Assembly (NCBI RefSeq): GCF_014692495.1
Contig: NZ_JACOIJ010000020.1
Span: 1 to 64,000 of the forward strand
Origin: Sphingobacterium litopenaei
GTDB taxonomy: Bacteria > Bacteroidota > Bacteroidia > Sphingobacteriales > Sphingobacteriaceae
DNA length: 64,000 bases
Direction: 5' to 3'
This document shows positions 49,652 through 57,000 of this stretch, piece after piece (positions within the stretch are counted from its first letter, which is position 1; each line of letters begins with the position of its first letter). The position numbers and the translations under genes were made by a program. The notes beneath the pieces are model-generated. The model was not told the DNA's origin, ran no database searches, and saw only the letters and a list, made by a program, of their open reading frames with translations.

Positions 49652-50242
49652 TTAATTTTGTTTTTGTAATGTGTATATAAATCCTTCGACAGCATCAAGT
49701 ACTGTTGGAGGAGGCAATTCTGCTATTTCTTTGTTTGATAATAAATCTATGGCAACAAAACCGTGAAGCATGGACCAAAATGTCTTTAGCTTAAGGTGTC
49801 TATCAACGTGTTGGTTACTGTATTGTGTCAGTACATCATCAATTGCTTGCAACATTAAAGAAGAACTATTTTTCATTTCCTCTGAACTATTGATAGTTTC
49901 GCATGCTGGTATTCCCAATCCAAACATGATACGATAGTATTGCGTATTTTGCGAAGCGAATTTCCAATAAGCCAAAGCAATTTTTCGAAGTTTTTCGATG
50001 GTATCGAATTCTTCTACCTTTAATTCTTCAGCCAATTTGCTAAATCCTTCTTTCGAAAAGTATTCTACAATGGCTTCCTTATTTTCGAAATGTTTGTAAA
50101 TTACAGGCACACTATAGCTGATTGCATCTGCTATTTTGCGAATAGATAGCGATTGCCAACCTTCCTCTTGGATGATTTTCCAAGATTGATCGATGATCAT
50201 TTGCCTTAATTCCTGTATTTCTTTTTCTCTTCTTGTAAGCAT
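49652..50242 (-). CDS. TetR-family transcriptional repressor
   Basis: The ATG at 50242 gives 196 residues. A longer in-frame version would begin with residues translated from the operator region and is rejected. The N-terminal helix-turn-helix is clear (about 20-60, LSIRKIADAISYSVPVIYKHFENKEAIV), followed by a helical ligand-binding part. It lies one base before the nitroreductase gene and just downstream of a strong inverted repeat (50270-50298), so it probably represses its own operon. Confidence 0.92.
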   Translation of the reverse strand: MLTRREKEIQELRQMIIDQSWKIIQEEGWQSLSIRKIADAISYSVPVIYKHFENKEAIVEYFSKEGFSKLAEELKVEEFDTIEKLRKIALAYWKFASQNTQYYRIMFGLGIPACETINSSEEMKNSSSLMLQAIDDVLTQYSNQHVDRHLKLKTFWSMLHGFVAIDLLSNKEIAELPPPTVLDAVEGFIYTLQKQN

Positions 50243-50269
50243 GCTATTATTGTTGAATAAGCAACTTGT

Positions 50270-50298
50270 TAACAGTGTTAACAAAAGTAACACTGTTA
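50270..50298. promoter_or_regulatory. Operator for the TetR repressor
   Basis: TAACAGTGTTA (50270-50280) and TAACACTGTTA (50288-50298) are perfect 11-base complements with a 7-base spacer, 28 bases upstream of the tetR ATG. Each half is itself nearly palindromic, so two dimers could bind, as in QacR-type sites. Confidence 0.7.
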
Positions 50299-50422
50299 TT
50301 TTATTTAACAAAATGGATATTGAAAAATCGACTTTTGACTGACAATCGGAAATAATAACGCCGTCTGTCGTTATTACGAGAAATATAATTTATTTTAGGT
50401 CTTTGACTGAATTGTAAATTAT

Positions 50423-51208
50423 ATGCAGAAAAAGGTTTCGTTAGTTCTAGGTAGTGGAGGAGCAAGAGGAATTACTCAATTAGGTGTTATTAAATGGCTT
50501 ATAGAACATGGATTTGAAGTAAATGAAGTTGTGGGCTGTTCGATTGGTTCTTTGGTTGGAGCTGCATTTGCAGAAGGGCGTCATGTGGAATTGGGCGAGT
50601 GGATGTCACGTCTTACCAAAAGGGAAGTTTTTAGATTAATGGATTTTTCTGATCCCAGATATGGATTTTTGAAAGGCCAGCGTGTACTTTCGACCATGCA
50701 AGAAGTGTTTCAAGATTTGCCCATAGAAAATATGCAAATGCGTTATGCAGCAGTGGCCACAGATTTGACGAATGAAGAAGATGTAGTATTTCGAACTGGA
50801 AGTGTATATAATGCAATCCGTGCTTCGATAGCTATACCAGGTGTTTTTAAGTCTGTAATTACTACGGATGGAAGATTTTTGGTCGATGGTGGCGTACTAA
50901 ATCCTTTACCAATCAATTATGTACAGTACCGTGAGAATATCATTATAGCAGTCAACTTAGATGGAAATAGGGATTTGTTAGCGCCAATTGCTTACGACAA
51001 ATTGAATTCCATTAGCTTATTGCAAGAATCTTATTTAGCGATGCGGCGAAAATTAACTCAATTGAGTATTGAATTGTATAAACCAAATTATGTCATCAAT
51101 GTACCGCATAATATTTCTGGAATTTGGGATTTTGACCGCTCAAAATTTTTAATAGAAAGGGGATACGAATATGCTGAAACTACGCTTGGGCATTTGGTAA
51201 AAAAGTAA
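50423..51208 (+). CDS. Patatin-like phospholipase
   Basis: The 261-residue protein has the patatin features: oxyanion loop GSGGARGITQLGV (about 10-22), nucleophile elbow GCSIGS (Ser about 41) and the catalytic Asp in VDGGVLNPLP (about 155). There is no signal peptide, so it is a cytoplasmic RssA/YchK-like acyl hydrolase. Its lipid substrate is unknown. It is divergent from the tetR operon. Confidence 0.9.
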   Translation: MQKKVSLVLGSGGARGITQLGVIKWLIEHGFEVNEVVGCSIGSLVGAAFAEGRHVELGEWMSRLTKREVFRLMDFSDPRYGFLKGQRVLSTMQEVFQDLPIENMQMRYAAVATDLTNEEDVVFRTGSVYNAIRASIAIPGVFKSVITTDGRFLVDGGVLNPLPINYVQYRENIIIAVNLDGNRDLLAPIAYDKLNSISLLQESYLAMRRKLTQLSIELYKPNYVINVPHNISGIWDFDRSKFLIERGYEYAETTLGHLVKK

Positions 51209-51240
51209 GGGATTAAAACATTTTGTCTTAATCCCTTTAT
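51207..51240 (+). terminator. Terminator of the patatin gene
   Basis: AAGGGATTAA (51207-51216) pairs with TTAATCCCTT (51228-51237), overlapping the stop codon, with T residues after it. Confidence 0.75.
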
Positions 51241-51338
51241 TCTTTTTAGGTGATAACCTCTAACTATTAGAGATTTATCTTTAAGTTTCTAATATAGAAA
51301 CGCAGAGTATATTCCGAATATTGTGTAAAAAATAAAAA

Positions 51339-52625
51339 TTATTTTTTTCTAATCGAAACTGCATTTCTATGCGCTTGAAGGCCTTCTAATTCGGCTAATA
51401 TTTCTACCGTAGAACCAATTTGTTTAATACCTTCTTCATTAATCGATTGGAAAGTAATCTTTTTGACAAAAGAATCTACCGAAACGCCAGAATACGAACG
51501 AGCATAACCTGAGGTAGGCAGTGTGTGGTTTGTTCCAGAAGCATAATCTCCAGCACTTTCAGGTGTAAGATGACCTAAGAATACAGAACCTGCATTTAGA
51601 ATCAAAGAAGTTACGGTTTGCCAATAATCCGTTTCAATAATCAAATGTTCTGGGGCATAAATGTTGGAGAATCGCATGGCTTCTCTCAAGTCTGAGGTAA
51701 TAACCGCGTAAGAATTTTCAATAGCTTTAGCAGCGATTTCTTTGCGGGGTAGTACAGCAAGTTGCGATTCTAATTCTGCGTTTACTTTCGTGACAATTTC
51801 CGCAGAGGTCGCCACTAATACAGCTTGACTATCTGAGCCATGTTCCGCTTGAGCTAATAAATCTGCAGCCACATAAGCAGGGTTTGCTGTATGATCTGCT
51901 ATTACTAACACTTCAGATGGTCCAGCAGGGATATCAATACTTACATTTGTAAGACTTTGTATCGTGCTTTTTGCTTTGGTAACGAACTGATTTCCTGGAC
52001 CAAAAATTTTATCCACTTTTGGAATACTTGATGTACCAAAAGCCATTGCAGCTACAGCTTGTGCTCCACCAACTAAGTAGATACGTTCAATTTTTAATAA
52101 CAATAAACAATAAGCCACAAAGCCATTGATTTTACCATTTTTTTGTGGAGGCGAACAGACTACAATTTCTTTACATCCTGCAATTCGAGCAGGAACTCCC
52201 AACATCAAAAGGGTAGAAGGTAATACAGCAGAACCTCCCGGAATGTATAATCCGACTTTTTCGATAGGACGTACCTCACGCCAACATTTTACGCCAGGCA
52301 TAGTTTCTACTACGCGTTCGCGTTTCAATTGTGTGCTGTGAAATTTATGAATATTTTGGAAAGCAATCTCCAAAGCACGTTGTTGATCACGGCTAATAGT
52401 TGCTGCTAACTCTTCAATTTCTTCTTTCTCCAAATACAATTTTTCCAATTGTACCTGATCAAATTTAGCCGCATAATTTATTAAAGCTGCGTCGCCATTC
52501 TGACGAACATCTTCGATAATATCGTTAACAGTAGATTGAATAGATTGATTGGGATCGGAGTTTCGCAATACCAATTTATCAATATCTGCTGTAGAAAGAT
52601 CGGCGTATGTATATGTTTTTAGCAT
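51339..52625 (-). CDS. hisD: Histidinol dehydrogenase
   Basis: The 428-residue enzyme has the family landmarks: GLYIPGGSAVLPSTLLMLGVPA, KVDKIFGPGNQFVTKAK, IDIPAGPSEVLVIAD, LLAQAEHGSDSQAVLV (catalytic Glu-His) and the C-terminal block GTNHTLPTSGYARSYSGVS. It oxidises histidinol to histidine with NAD. It shares one base with the hisG stop (TAATG). No further his gene follows on this strand, as the next gene is the convergent patatin. Confidence 0.97.
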   Translation of the reverse strand: MLKTYTYADLSTADIDKLVLRNSDPNQSIQSTVNDIIEDVRQNGDAALINYAAKFDQVQLEKLYLEKEEIEELAATISRDQQRALEIAFQNIHKFHSTQLKRERVVETMPGVKCWREVRPIEKVGLYIPGGSAVLPSTLLMLGVPARIAGCKEIVVCSPPQKNGKINGFVAYCLLLLKIERIYLVGGAQAVAAMAFGTSSIPKVDKIFGPGNQFVTKAKSTIQSLTNVSIDIPAGPSEVLVIADHTANPAYVAADLLAQAEHGSDSQAVLVATSAEIVTKVNAELESQLAVLPRKEIAAKAIENSYAVITSDLREAMRFSNIYAPEHLIIETDYWQTVTSLILNAGSVFLGHLTPESAGDYASGTNHTLPTSGYARSYSGVSVDSFVKKITFQSINEEGIKQIGSTVEILAELEGLQAHRNAVSIRKK

Positions 52626-53476
52626 TATAAAATAATCTTTTCGATAGGCATTACGACAATACCTTGCGCGCCTGCAGATTTCAATACGTTTATTTTACCC
52701 CAAAAATCATCTTCGGAAATGACGGTGTGTACAGCAACCCAGCCTTCTTCAGCTAAAGGCACTACTGTAGGGCTTTTTACACCGTGCAAAATTTCAGTGA
52801 TAATAGGCAGATTTGCTTTTTCTACGTTCAATACGACGTATTTTGTTTCCTTCGCACGTAATACGGATTGAATACGTTGCAAAAGTTCAGCTAAAATTTC
52901 GTTTTCTTCTAATCCTTCACGTCCGATAAGAATAGCTTCTGATTTACGCACATCTGCAAAAGGTTTTAAACCATTGCTTTTTAATGTTCCGCCTGTAGAA
53001 ACAATATCACAAATTGCATCACTCAAACCTAATCCTGGAGCTATTTCTACCGATCCCGAAATTGTTTGGATATCCGCATTGATTTTATATTCATCCAAGA
53101 ATGATTTTAAAATCACAGGGTAAGAAGTTGCAATTGATTTACCATTTAAATCTTGTAAGTCTTGAATAGTAGAATCCTTAGCGATAGCTAATTTCAAGGT
53201 ACATTTACCAAACCCTAAGCGTTGTAAATAGTTTACTTTAGCTTGTGTTTCATCAATTACATTTTCACCTACAATACCCAAATCGGCGATACCTTGCTCC
53301 ACGTATCCTGGAATATCGTCATCACGTAAGAAAAGAATTTCAAGATTGAAGTTTGAAGCAGATGTTATAAGAGAGCTTTTGTAATTTTCGAAGTCAAGAC
53401 CACAGTTTTTAAGTAACTGTACTGATTTTTCATTTAATCTACCCGATTTTTGGATAGCTATTTTTAGATTTTTCAA
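52625..53476 (-). CDS. hisG: ATP phosphoribosyltransferase, long form
   Basis: The 283-residue enzyme is the long HisG with its own regulatory domain. The catalytic part contains KIAIQKSGRLNEKS at the start and the PRPP site near ICDIVSTGGTLKSNGL. The C-terminal ACT-like domain (about 210-283, SPTVVPLAEEGWVAVHTVI) binds histidine for feedback. It catalyses the first step of histidine synthesis. The gene is preceded by a leader with a His-rich peptide and a terminator-like hairpin (53527-53617), so it is probably controlled by attenuation too. Confidence 0.97.
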   Translation of the reverse strand: MKNLKIAIQKSGRLNEKSVQLLKNCGLDFENYKSSLITSASNFNLEILFLRDDDIPGYVEQGIADLGIVGENVIDETQAKVNYLQRLGFGKCTLKLAIAKDSTIQDLQDLNGKSIATSYPVILKSFLDEYKINADIQTISGSVEIAPGLGLSDAICDIVSTGGTLKSNGLKPFADVRKSEAILIGREGLEENEILAELLQRIQSVLRAKETKYVVLNVEKANLPIITEILHGVKSPTVVPLAEEGWVAVHTVISEDDFWGKINVLKSAGAQGIVVMPIEKIIL

Positions 53477-53526
53477 AACTAATTGTTTTTGGTGCTTAAA
53501 TATTATTAATAAAACTGACTATTGGG

Positions 53527-53551
53527 AAAAAGATGCTTCACGTAGAAACAT
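53527..53551 (-). terminator. Attenuator-type terminator upstream of hisG
   Basis: On the minus strand ATGTTTC (53551-53545) pairs with GAAGCAT (53539-53533), with one G-U pair, and TCTTTTT follows. It lies 7 bases after the leader peptide stop and about 50 bases before the hisG ATG. The GTGAAG part of the 3' arm can instead pair with CTTCAC inside the leader (53606-53601). The stem is AT-rich and weaker than the gene-end terminators of this window. Confidence 0.5.
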
Positions 53552-53557
53552 ATAACA

Positions 53558-53617
53558 TTACATATCGCCACAATGGCGATGATGCGAATGAATATGGTAT
53601 GTGAAGAATTTTGTCAT
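53558..53617 (-). CDS. hisL: Histidine-rich leader peptide of the hisGD operon
   Basis: A 19-codon frame, ATG to TAA, encodes MTKFFTYHIHSHHRHCGDM. Five of eight consecutive codons (8-15) are His, all CAT. It begins about 13-19 bases after the predicted transcription start and ends 81 bases before hisG. A His-codon run in a short peptide directly upstream of his genes is the hallmark of ribosome-mediated attenuation, in which shortage of charged tRNA-His stalls the ribosome. The codons also overlap a 7-bp hairpin (53564-53580, arms ATCGCCA and TGGCGAT), which a stalled ribosome would melt. Confidence 0.8.
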   Translation of the reverse strand: MTKFFTYHIHSHHRHCGDM

Positions 53618-53636
53618 TTATCAAATAATATGGCGA

Positions 53637-53668
53637 CAAATTTAACCCATTAATATAGTTTTTGCAAA
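53637..53668 (-). promoter_or_regulatory. Promoter of the his leader
   Basis: On the minus strand TTTG (53668-53665), a 20-base spacer and TAAATTTG (53644-53637) give a near-perfect Bacteroidota promoter. Transcription would start near 53630, just before the leader ATG at 53617. Confidence 0.75.
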
Positions 53669-53805
53669 CCTTTTTGATTTTTATTAAAAATTAATCAACC
53701 GATTGATTGCTATTGGAATGAGAGAATTTGGAATTGTGCCAAATTCGTTACTTTTTAGTTGCTAGTAATAAGCATATTTTAGAAGTGAATTATAACACTA
53801 ATAAG

Positions 53806-55398
53806 ATGAAAAAATGCTTTATTGTACCCTTTCTAATTACTTTTTTATTTCAAACAAATACTTTTGCGCAGACTGCTGAAGATTATGCTCGAGTGAATAA
53901 AGATCTGGTTGTATTCGATGATGCCGTAGGATTGAAATTAAAAAAGGAAGTCAACAAAAAGGCTTTAAATGCCATTAGTACGTCTGCAATCAAAGAAGTT
54001 GCAACTGCCATATTGGATAAAAAATACCAGCCAACTTATAAGTATGCTACGTATAAAGCCATTTTAAATCCTAGGACTTTGGGACGGGTTTTGAGTATAG
54101 GTGATGGTTACAGTAAATATGAAAATGTAACGGGAGTTTATTTAGACAAAGGTGAACATATTCTTTTGGTAGATGGAATTGCTGAAGGTAAAGAGGTTAA
54201 ATTATATGTTCCAAATTGGTTACGCAAAGCGCCCAATCCTGAAAACCCCACAGAAGATCCAAATGGTTGGGGATTGCATAAACAGGAATTTACATTAAAG
54301 AATGGTGTCAACATCATTAATTTGGAAAAATACGGAAGCCTTGCTTATATTTCTTACTTTTCAAATGCTCCAGAGGAAGAAAAGCCCATTTCTGTCCATT
54401 TCTTGACGGGTAAAGAAAATGGATATTTTGATATCAGCAAGCATACAGATTCCGACTGGAATAAGTTAATTGATAAAGCAGTTTATCCGATATTGGATGC
54501 TAAGGGAAAACATATTCAGACTGCATATCCAATAGAAGCGTTAAAAAAATATGCGTATGGAAGAGGTGTAGAGTTGATTTCTAATTATGATTCTTTGGTG
54601 TATAGACAACACAGATTGATGGGGCTGGTCAAATACAATAAAGTTCCACAAAATAAAATCTTATCTCGTGTAAATTATAATTACTATATGTTTAGAGATG
54701 GAGATGGCGTGGCTTACATGGGAGATAAAGTTGGGTACGCAATGGGCATGGTTGTGAATCCAGACGTGGTCATTAAAGGCGATCCATGCTGGGGATTCAG
54801 TCATGAGGTAGGACACGTGCATCAAACAAGACCCATGTTTAATTGGGGTGGTTTAGGCGAGGTGAGCAATAACCTTTTTTCCTTGTATGTAACACGTTCA
54901 TTCGGAAATAAGACGCGTATTTCCGAACAAAATAACTATGATAAAGCACGTAAAGATATTATTGAGAAAGGAATCTCATATCTAGCCGATCCTGATGTTT
55001 TCAATCGATTGGTTCCATTCTGGCAGTTGCAGTTGTATTTTGAAGGCGTAGGTAGCAACCCAGATTTTTATCCTGATTTATTTGAAGCATTTAGAAAACA
55101 AGAAGCAGCAAATTCTACCGCAAGAACTGGAGATTGGGCGACAGATAGACGTAGAGGTGAAAGAAATCCTGCGGTACATCAATTAAATTTTGTAAAAACA
55201 GCCTGTGAAGTTGCTCAAGTAGATTTATCTGATTTTTTTGCGAAATATGGATTTTTCTTTGTGGGAAAATTAGAGTATGATGATTATGGGAAATACACCT
55301 ACACCATGACACAAGAAATGGTTGATAAGTGTCTATCAGAGATAAAGGCATTAAATCTGCCAAAACCAAAATTGGATATTACTACCTTGAGAGATTAA
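53806..55398 (+). CDS. Exported M60-like (enhancin-family) metallopeptidase
   Basis: The ATG at 53806 gives 530 residues with a signal peptide (about 1-22, ending TFAQ). The zinc site HEVGH lies at about residue 337, and a third ligand Glu follows in GGLGEVSNN, the HExxH-x(8-24)-E arrangement of M60-like peptidases. The N-terminal half (about 90-250) resembles the beta-sandwich often found before this domain. Related enzymes cleave mucin-type glycoproteins. It is a single-gene unit, divergent from his. Confidence 0.85.
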   Translation: MKKCFIVPFLITFLFQTNTFAQTAEDYARVNKDLVVFDDAVGLKLKKEVNKKALNAISTSAIKEVATAILDKKYQPTYKYATYKAILNPRTLGRVLSIGDGYSKYENVTGVYLDKGEHILLVDGIAEGKEVKLYVPNWLRKAPNPENPTEDPNGWGLHKQEFTLKNGVNIINLEKYGSLAYISYFSNAPEEEKPISVHFLTGKENGYFDISKHTDSDWNKLIDKAVYPILDAKGKHIQTAYPIEALKKYAYGRGVELISNYDSLVYRQHRLMGLVKYNKVPQNKILSRVNYNYYMFRDGDGVAYMGDKVGYAMGMVVNPDVVIKGDPCWGFSHEVGHVHQTRPMFNWGGLGEVSNNLFSLYVTRSFGNKTRISEQNNYDKARKDIIEKGISYLADPDVFNRLVPFWQLQLYFEGVGSNPDFYPDLFEAFRKQEAANSTARTGDWATDRRRGERNPAVHQLNFVKTACEVAQVDLSDFFAKYGFFFVGKLEYDDYGKYTYTMTQEMVDKCLSEIKALNLPKPKLDITTLRD

Positions 55399-55408
55399 AT
55401 ATTAATAC

Positions 55409-55437
55409 AAACCCAGTTCTAAAGGACTGGGTTTTCA
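55409..55437. terminator. Terminator between convergent genes
   Basis: AAACCCAGT (55409-55417) pairs with ACTGGGTTT (55426-55434), with T residues on the plus strand. It may also serve the minus-strand gene ending at 55419. Confidence 0.8.
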
Positions 55438-55879
55438 CTTTTATTTTTCTCTATATAATTAGGATTTTCTTGTATGCCATATAATTTATAAGGAATCAAA
55501 TAGATGAAAGGTACTATAGATCCAGCTATCCCATAGTATGCGTCCATAACATCCATCGTATTTATAAAAGGCAAAAAGAGCTCATATATAAGGTTTGCTG
55601 CTATAAGCAAGGCAGCGGAGACATATGTACGTGTAAGTGTTCTATTTTCAAGTACATTGGTATAGCCTGCTACTAAAACGAGCATTGCTGATATAGAAAA
55701 GTTTGAGATATGCTGATAATAATCGGGGAATAAATAATACAAAGATTCGAACCTAAGTTCTTCTATTTTTCGTCCTGCAAATAATAACAAAACTACTGCT
55801 ACAAAAATAAAATAAAGGATTGTACTCCAATTTTTGGGATATATTTAAGTTGGTTTAAGTTGTTCAATGTGATTTTCAT
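55419..55879 (-). pseudogene. Frameshifted small membrane-protein gene
   Basis: An ATG at 55879 opens a frame that starts MKITLNNLNQLKYIPK and is lost at a run of five A on the minus strand (plus 55831-55835). In the next frame the sequence continues NWSTILYFIFVAVVLLLFAG as a good membrane helix and runs 123 further residues with three more hydrophobic segments to 55419. That downstream frame has no ATG, only a TTG inside the helix. One more A would restore a protein of about 152 residues with four membrane helices. It is a frameshift mutation or a sequencing error in the A-run. The function is unknown. Confidence 0.7.
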
Positions 55880-55946
55880 TTAAAATGGTTTATAATAGCA
55901 ATAAAATATTTATTTTATTGCTATTATAAACCATTTTAAATGAAAA
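55873..55946. repeat. Perfect 36-bp inverted repeat (74-base palindrome)
   Basis: Arms 55873-55908 and 55911-55946 are exact complements with a centre of only two bases. The palindrome includes the start codon of the frameshifted minus-strand gene, and its mirror image gives an ATGAAAA on the plus strand. It lies between that gene and the divergent exonuclease gene. AT content is high, with no T-run, so it is not a normal terminator. Such long palindromes are genetically unstable. Confidence 0.9.
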
Positions 55947-55977
55947 CAATTGTTAGACTTTAGCGGTTTTCATTGAT

Positions 55978-57000
55978 ATGCGTTTACTTCAATTTCGACC
56001 GGAGGGCATTTACTGTGTACCGGGTAAATTTTTTATTGATCCTTGGCGACCAGTAGATATGGCGTTGATCACCCATGGTCATGCTGATCATGCACGTTGG
56101 GGGATGAAAAGGTATTTGTGTCATCATTTCACAGTTCCTATTCTTCGCAGTCGCATAGGCGAAGATATACAAGTTCAAGGAATTGGTTATAATGAACCAA
56201 TAGCTATTAATGGAGTGAAAGTTTCCTTTCATCCAGCTGGTCATATTATTGGTTCAGCGCAAATAAGATTGGAATATAAAGGAAAAGTTGCTGTTATATC
56301 TGGCGATTATAAGTTGCAGAATGATGGTTTGTCGACACCTTTTGAACCAATTAAATGTCATGAATTCGTTAGCGAAAGTACCTTTGGATTACCTATTTAT
56401 CAATGGAATCCCGTAGAAAAGCAGAATGAGGAATTAGCCAATTGGGTAATACAAAATCAAGCTTACCAAAAAACCTCAGTCTTTGTAGGCTATTCTCTCG
56501 GCAAAGCACAACGCATTATGAAAGCGGTGGAAGGTATAGCTCCGATATATGTACATTATTCCATTCATAAATTGAATCAAGCTTACGAAAGTGTAGGAAT
56601 TGAACTCCCAAAATACGAAGTCTTGGACTTTAGAGAAGATGTAAAACATGTCAATCAAGGTATAGTTATCGTTCCACCTGCTTTAGTGGATTCTAATGTA
56701 ATACGTGAAATTCCAAATATGGCTTATGCTATTTGTTCGGGGTGGATGACAGTTCGTGGAGCGCGAAGATGGAGAAGTGCCGATGCGGGGTTTGCGATTA
56801 GTGATCATGCTGATTGGAATGATTTACTTCAAGCTATAAAAATGACAGAAGCCGAAAAAGTATATGTGACGCATGGGCAAACGGCGGTCTTTTCAAAATA
56901 TTTGAATGAAATTGGTATAGAATCGGAAGAAGTCAAAACAGAATTTGGTGATGAAGAAGAAGAGGTTGAAGTGGCGAAGGAAGTAGGAGGGTCTGTATGA
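55978..57000 (+). CDS. Ligase-associated DNA exonuclease (metallo-beta-lactamase fold)
   Basis: The 340-residue protein has the metal motif THGHADHARWG (HxHxDH, about residues 32-42) and the SGDYK and HGQ segments of the beta-CASP-like fold, related to RNase J/SNM1. Its place as first gene of the exonuclease-ligase-helicase-PdeM set matches the family named ligase-associated DNA exonuclease. It probably trims DNA ends for the ligase encoded next, with which it overlaps (ATGA). It starts 31 bases after the palindrome. Confidence 0.92.
   Translation: MRLLQFRPEGIYCVPGKFFIDPWRPVDMALITHGHADHARWGMKRYLCHHFTVPILRSRIGEDIQVQGIGYNEPIAINGVKVSFHPAGHIIGSAQIRLEYKGKVAVISGDYKLQNDGLSTPFEPIKCHEFVSESTFGLPIYQWNPVEKQNEELANWVIQNQAYQKTSVFVGYSLGKAQRIMKAVEGIAPIYVHYSIHKLNQAYESVGIELPKYEVLDFREDVKHVNQGIVIVPPALVDSNVIREIPNMAYAICSGWMTVRGARRWRSADAGFAISDHADWNDLLQAIKMTEAEKVYVTHGQTAVFSKYLNEIGIESEEVKTEFGDEEEEVEVAKEVGGSV

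Noticed and set aside
50243..50311. Lipoprotein-like N-terminal extension of the TetR protein
   Set aside because: The hydrophobic stretch is a translation of the operator palindrome; the helix-turn-helix follows the ATG at 50242.
51285..51301. Hairpin GTTTCTA/TAGAAAC downstream of hisD
   Set aside because: The stem is perfect but there is no T-run on the minus strand, so it was not called as the hisD terminator.
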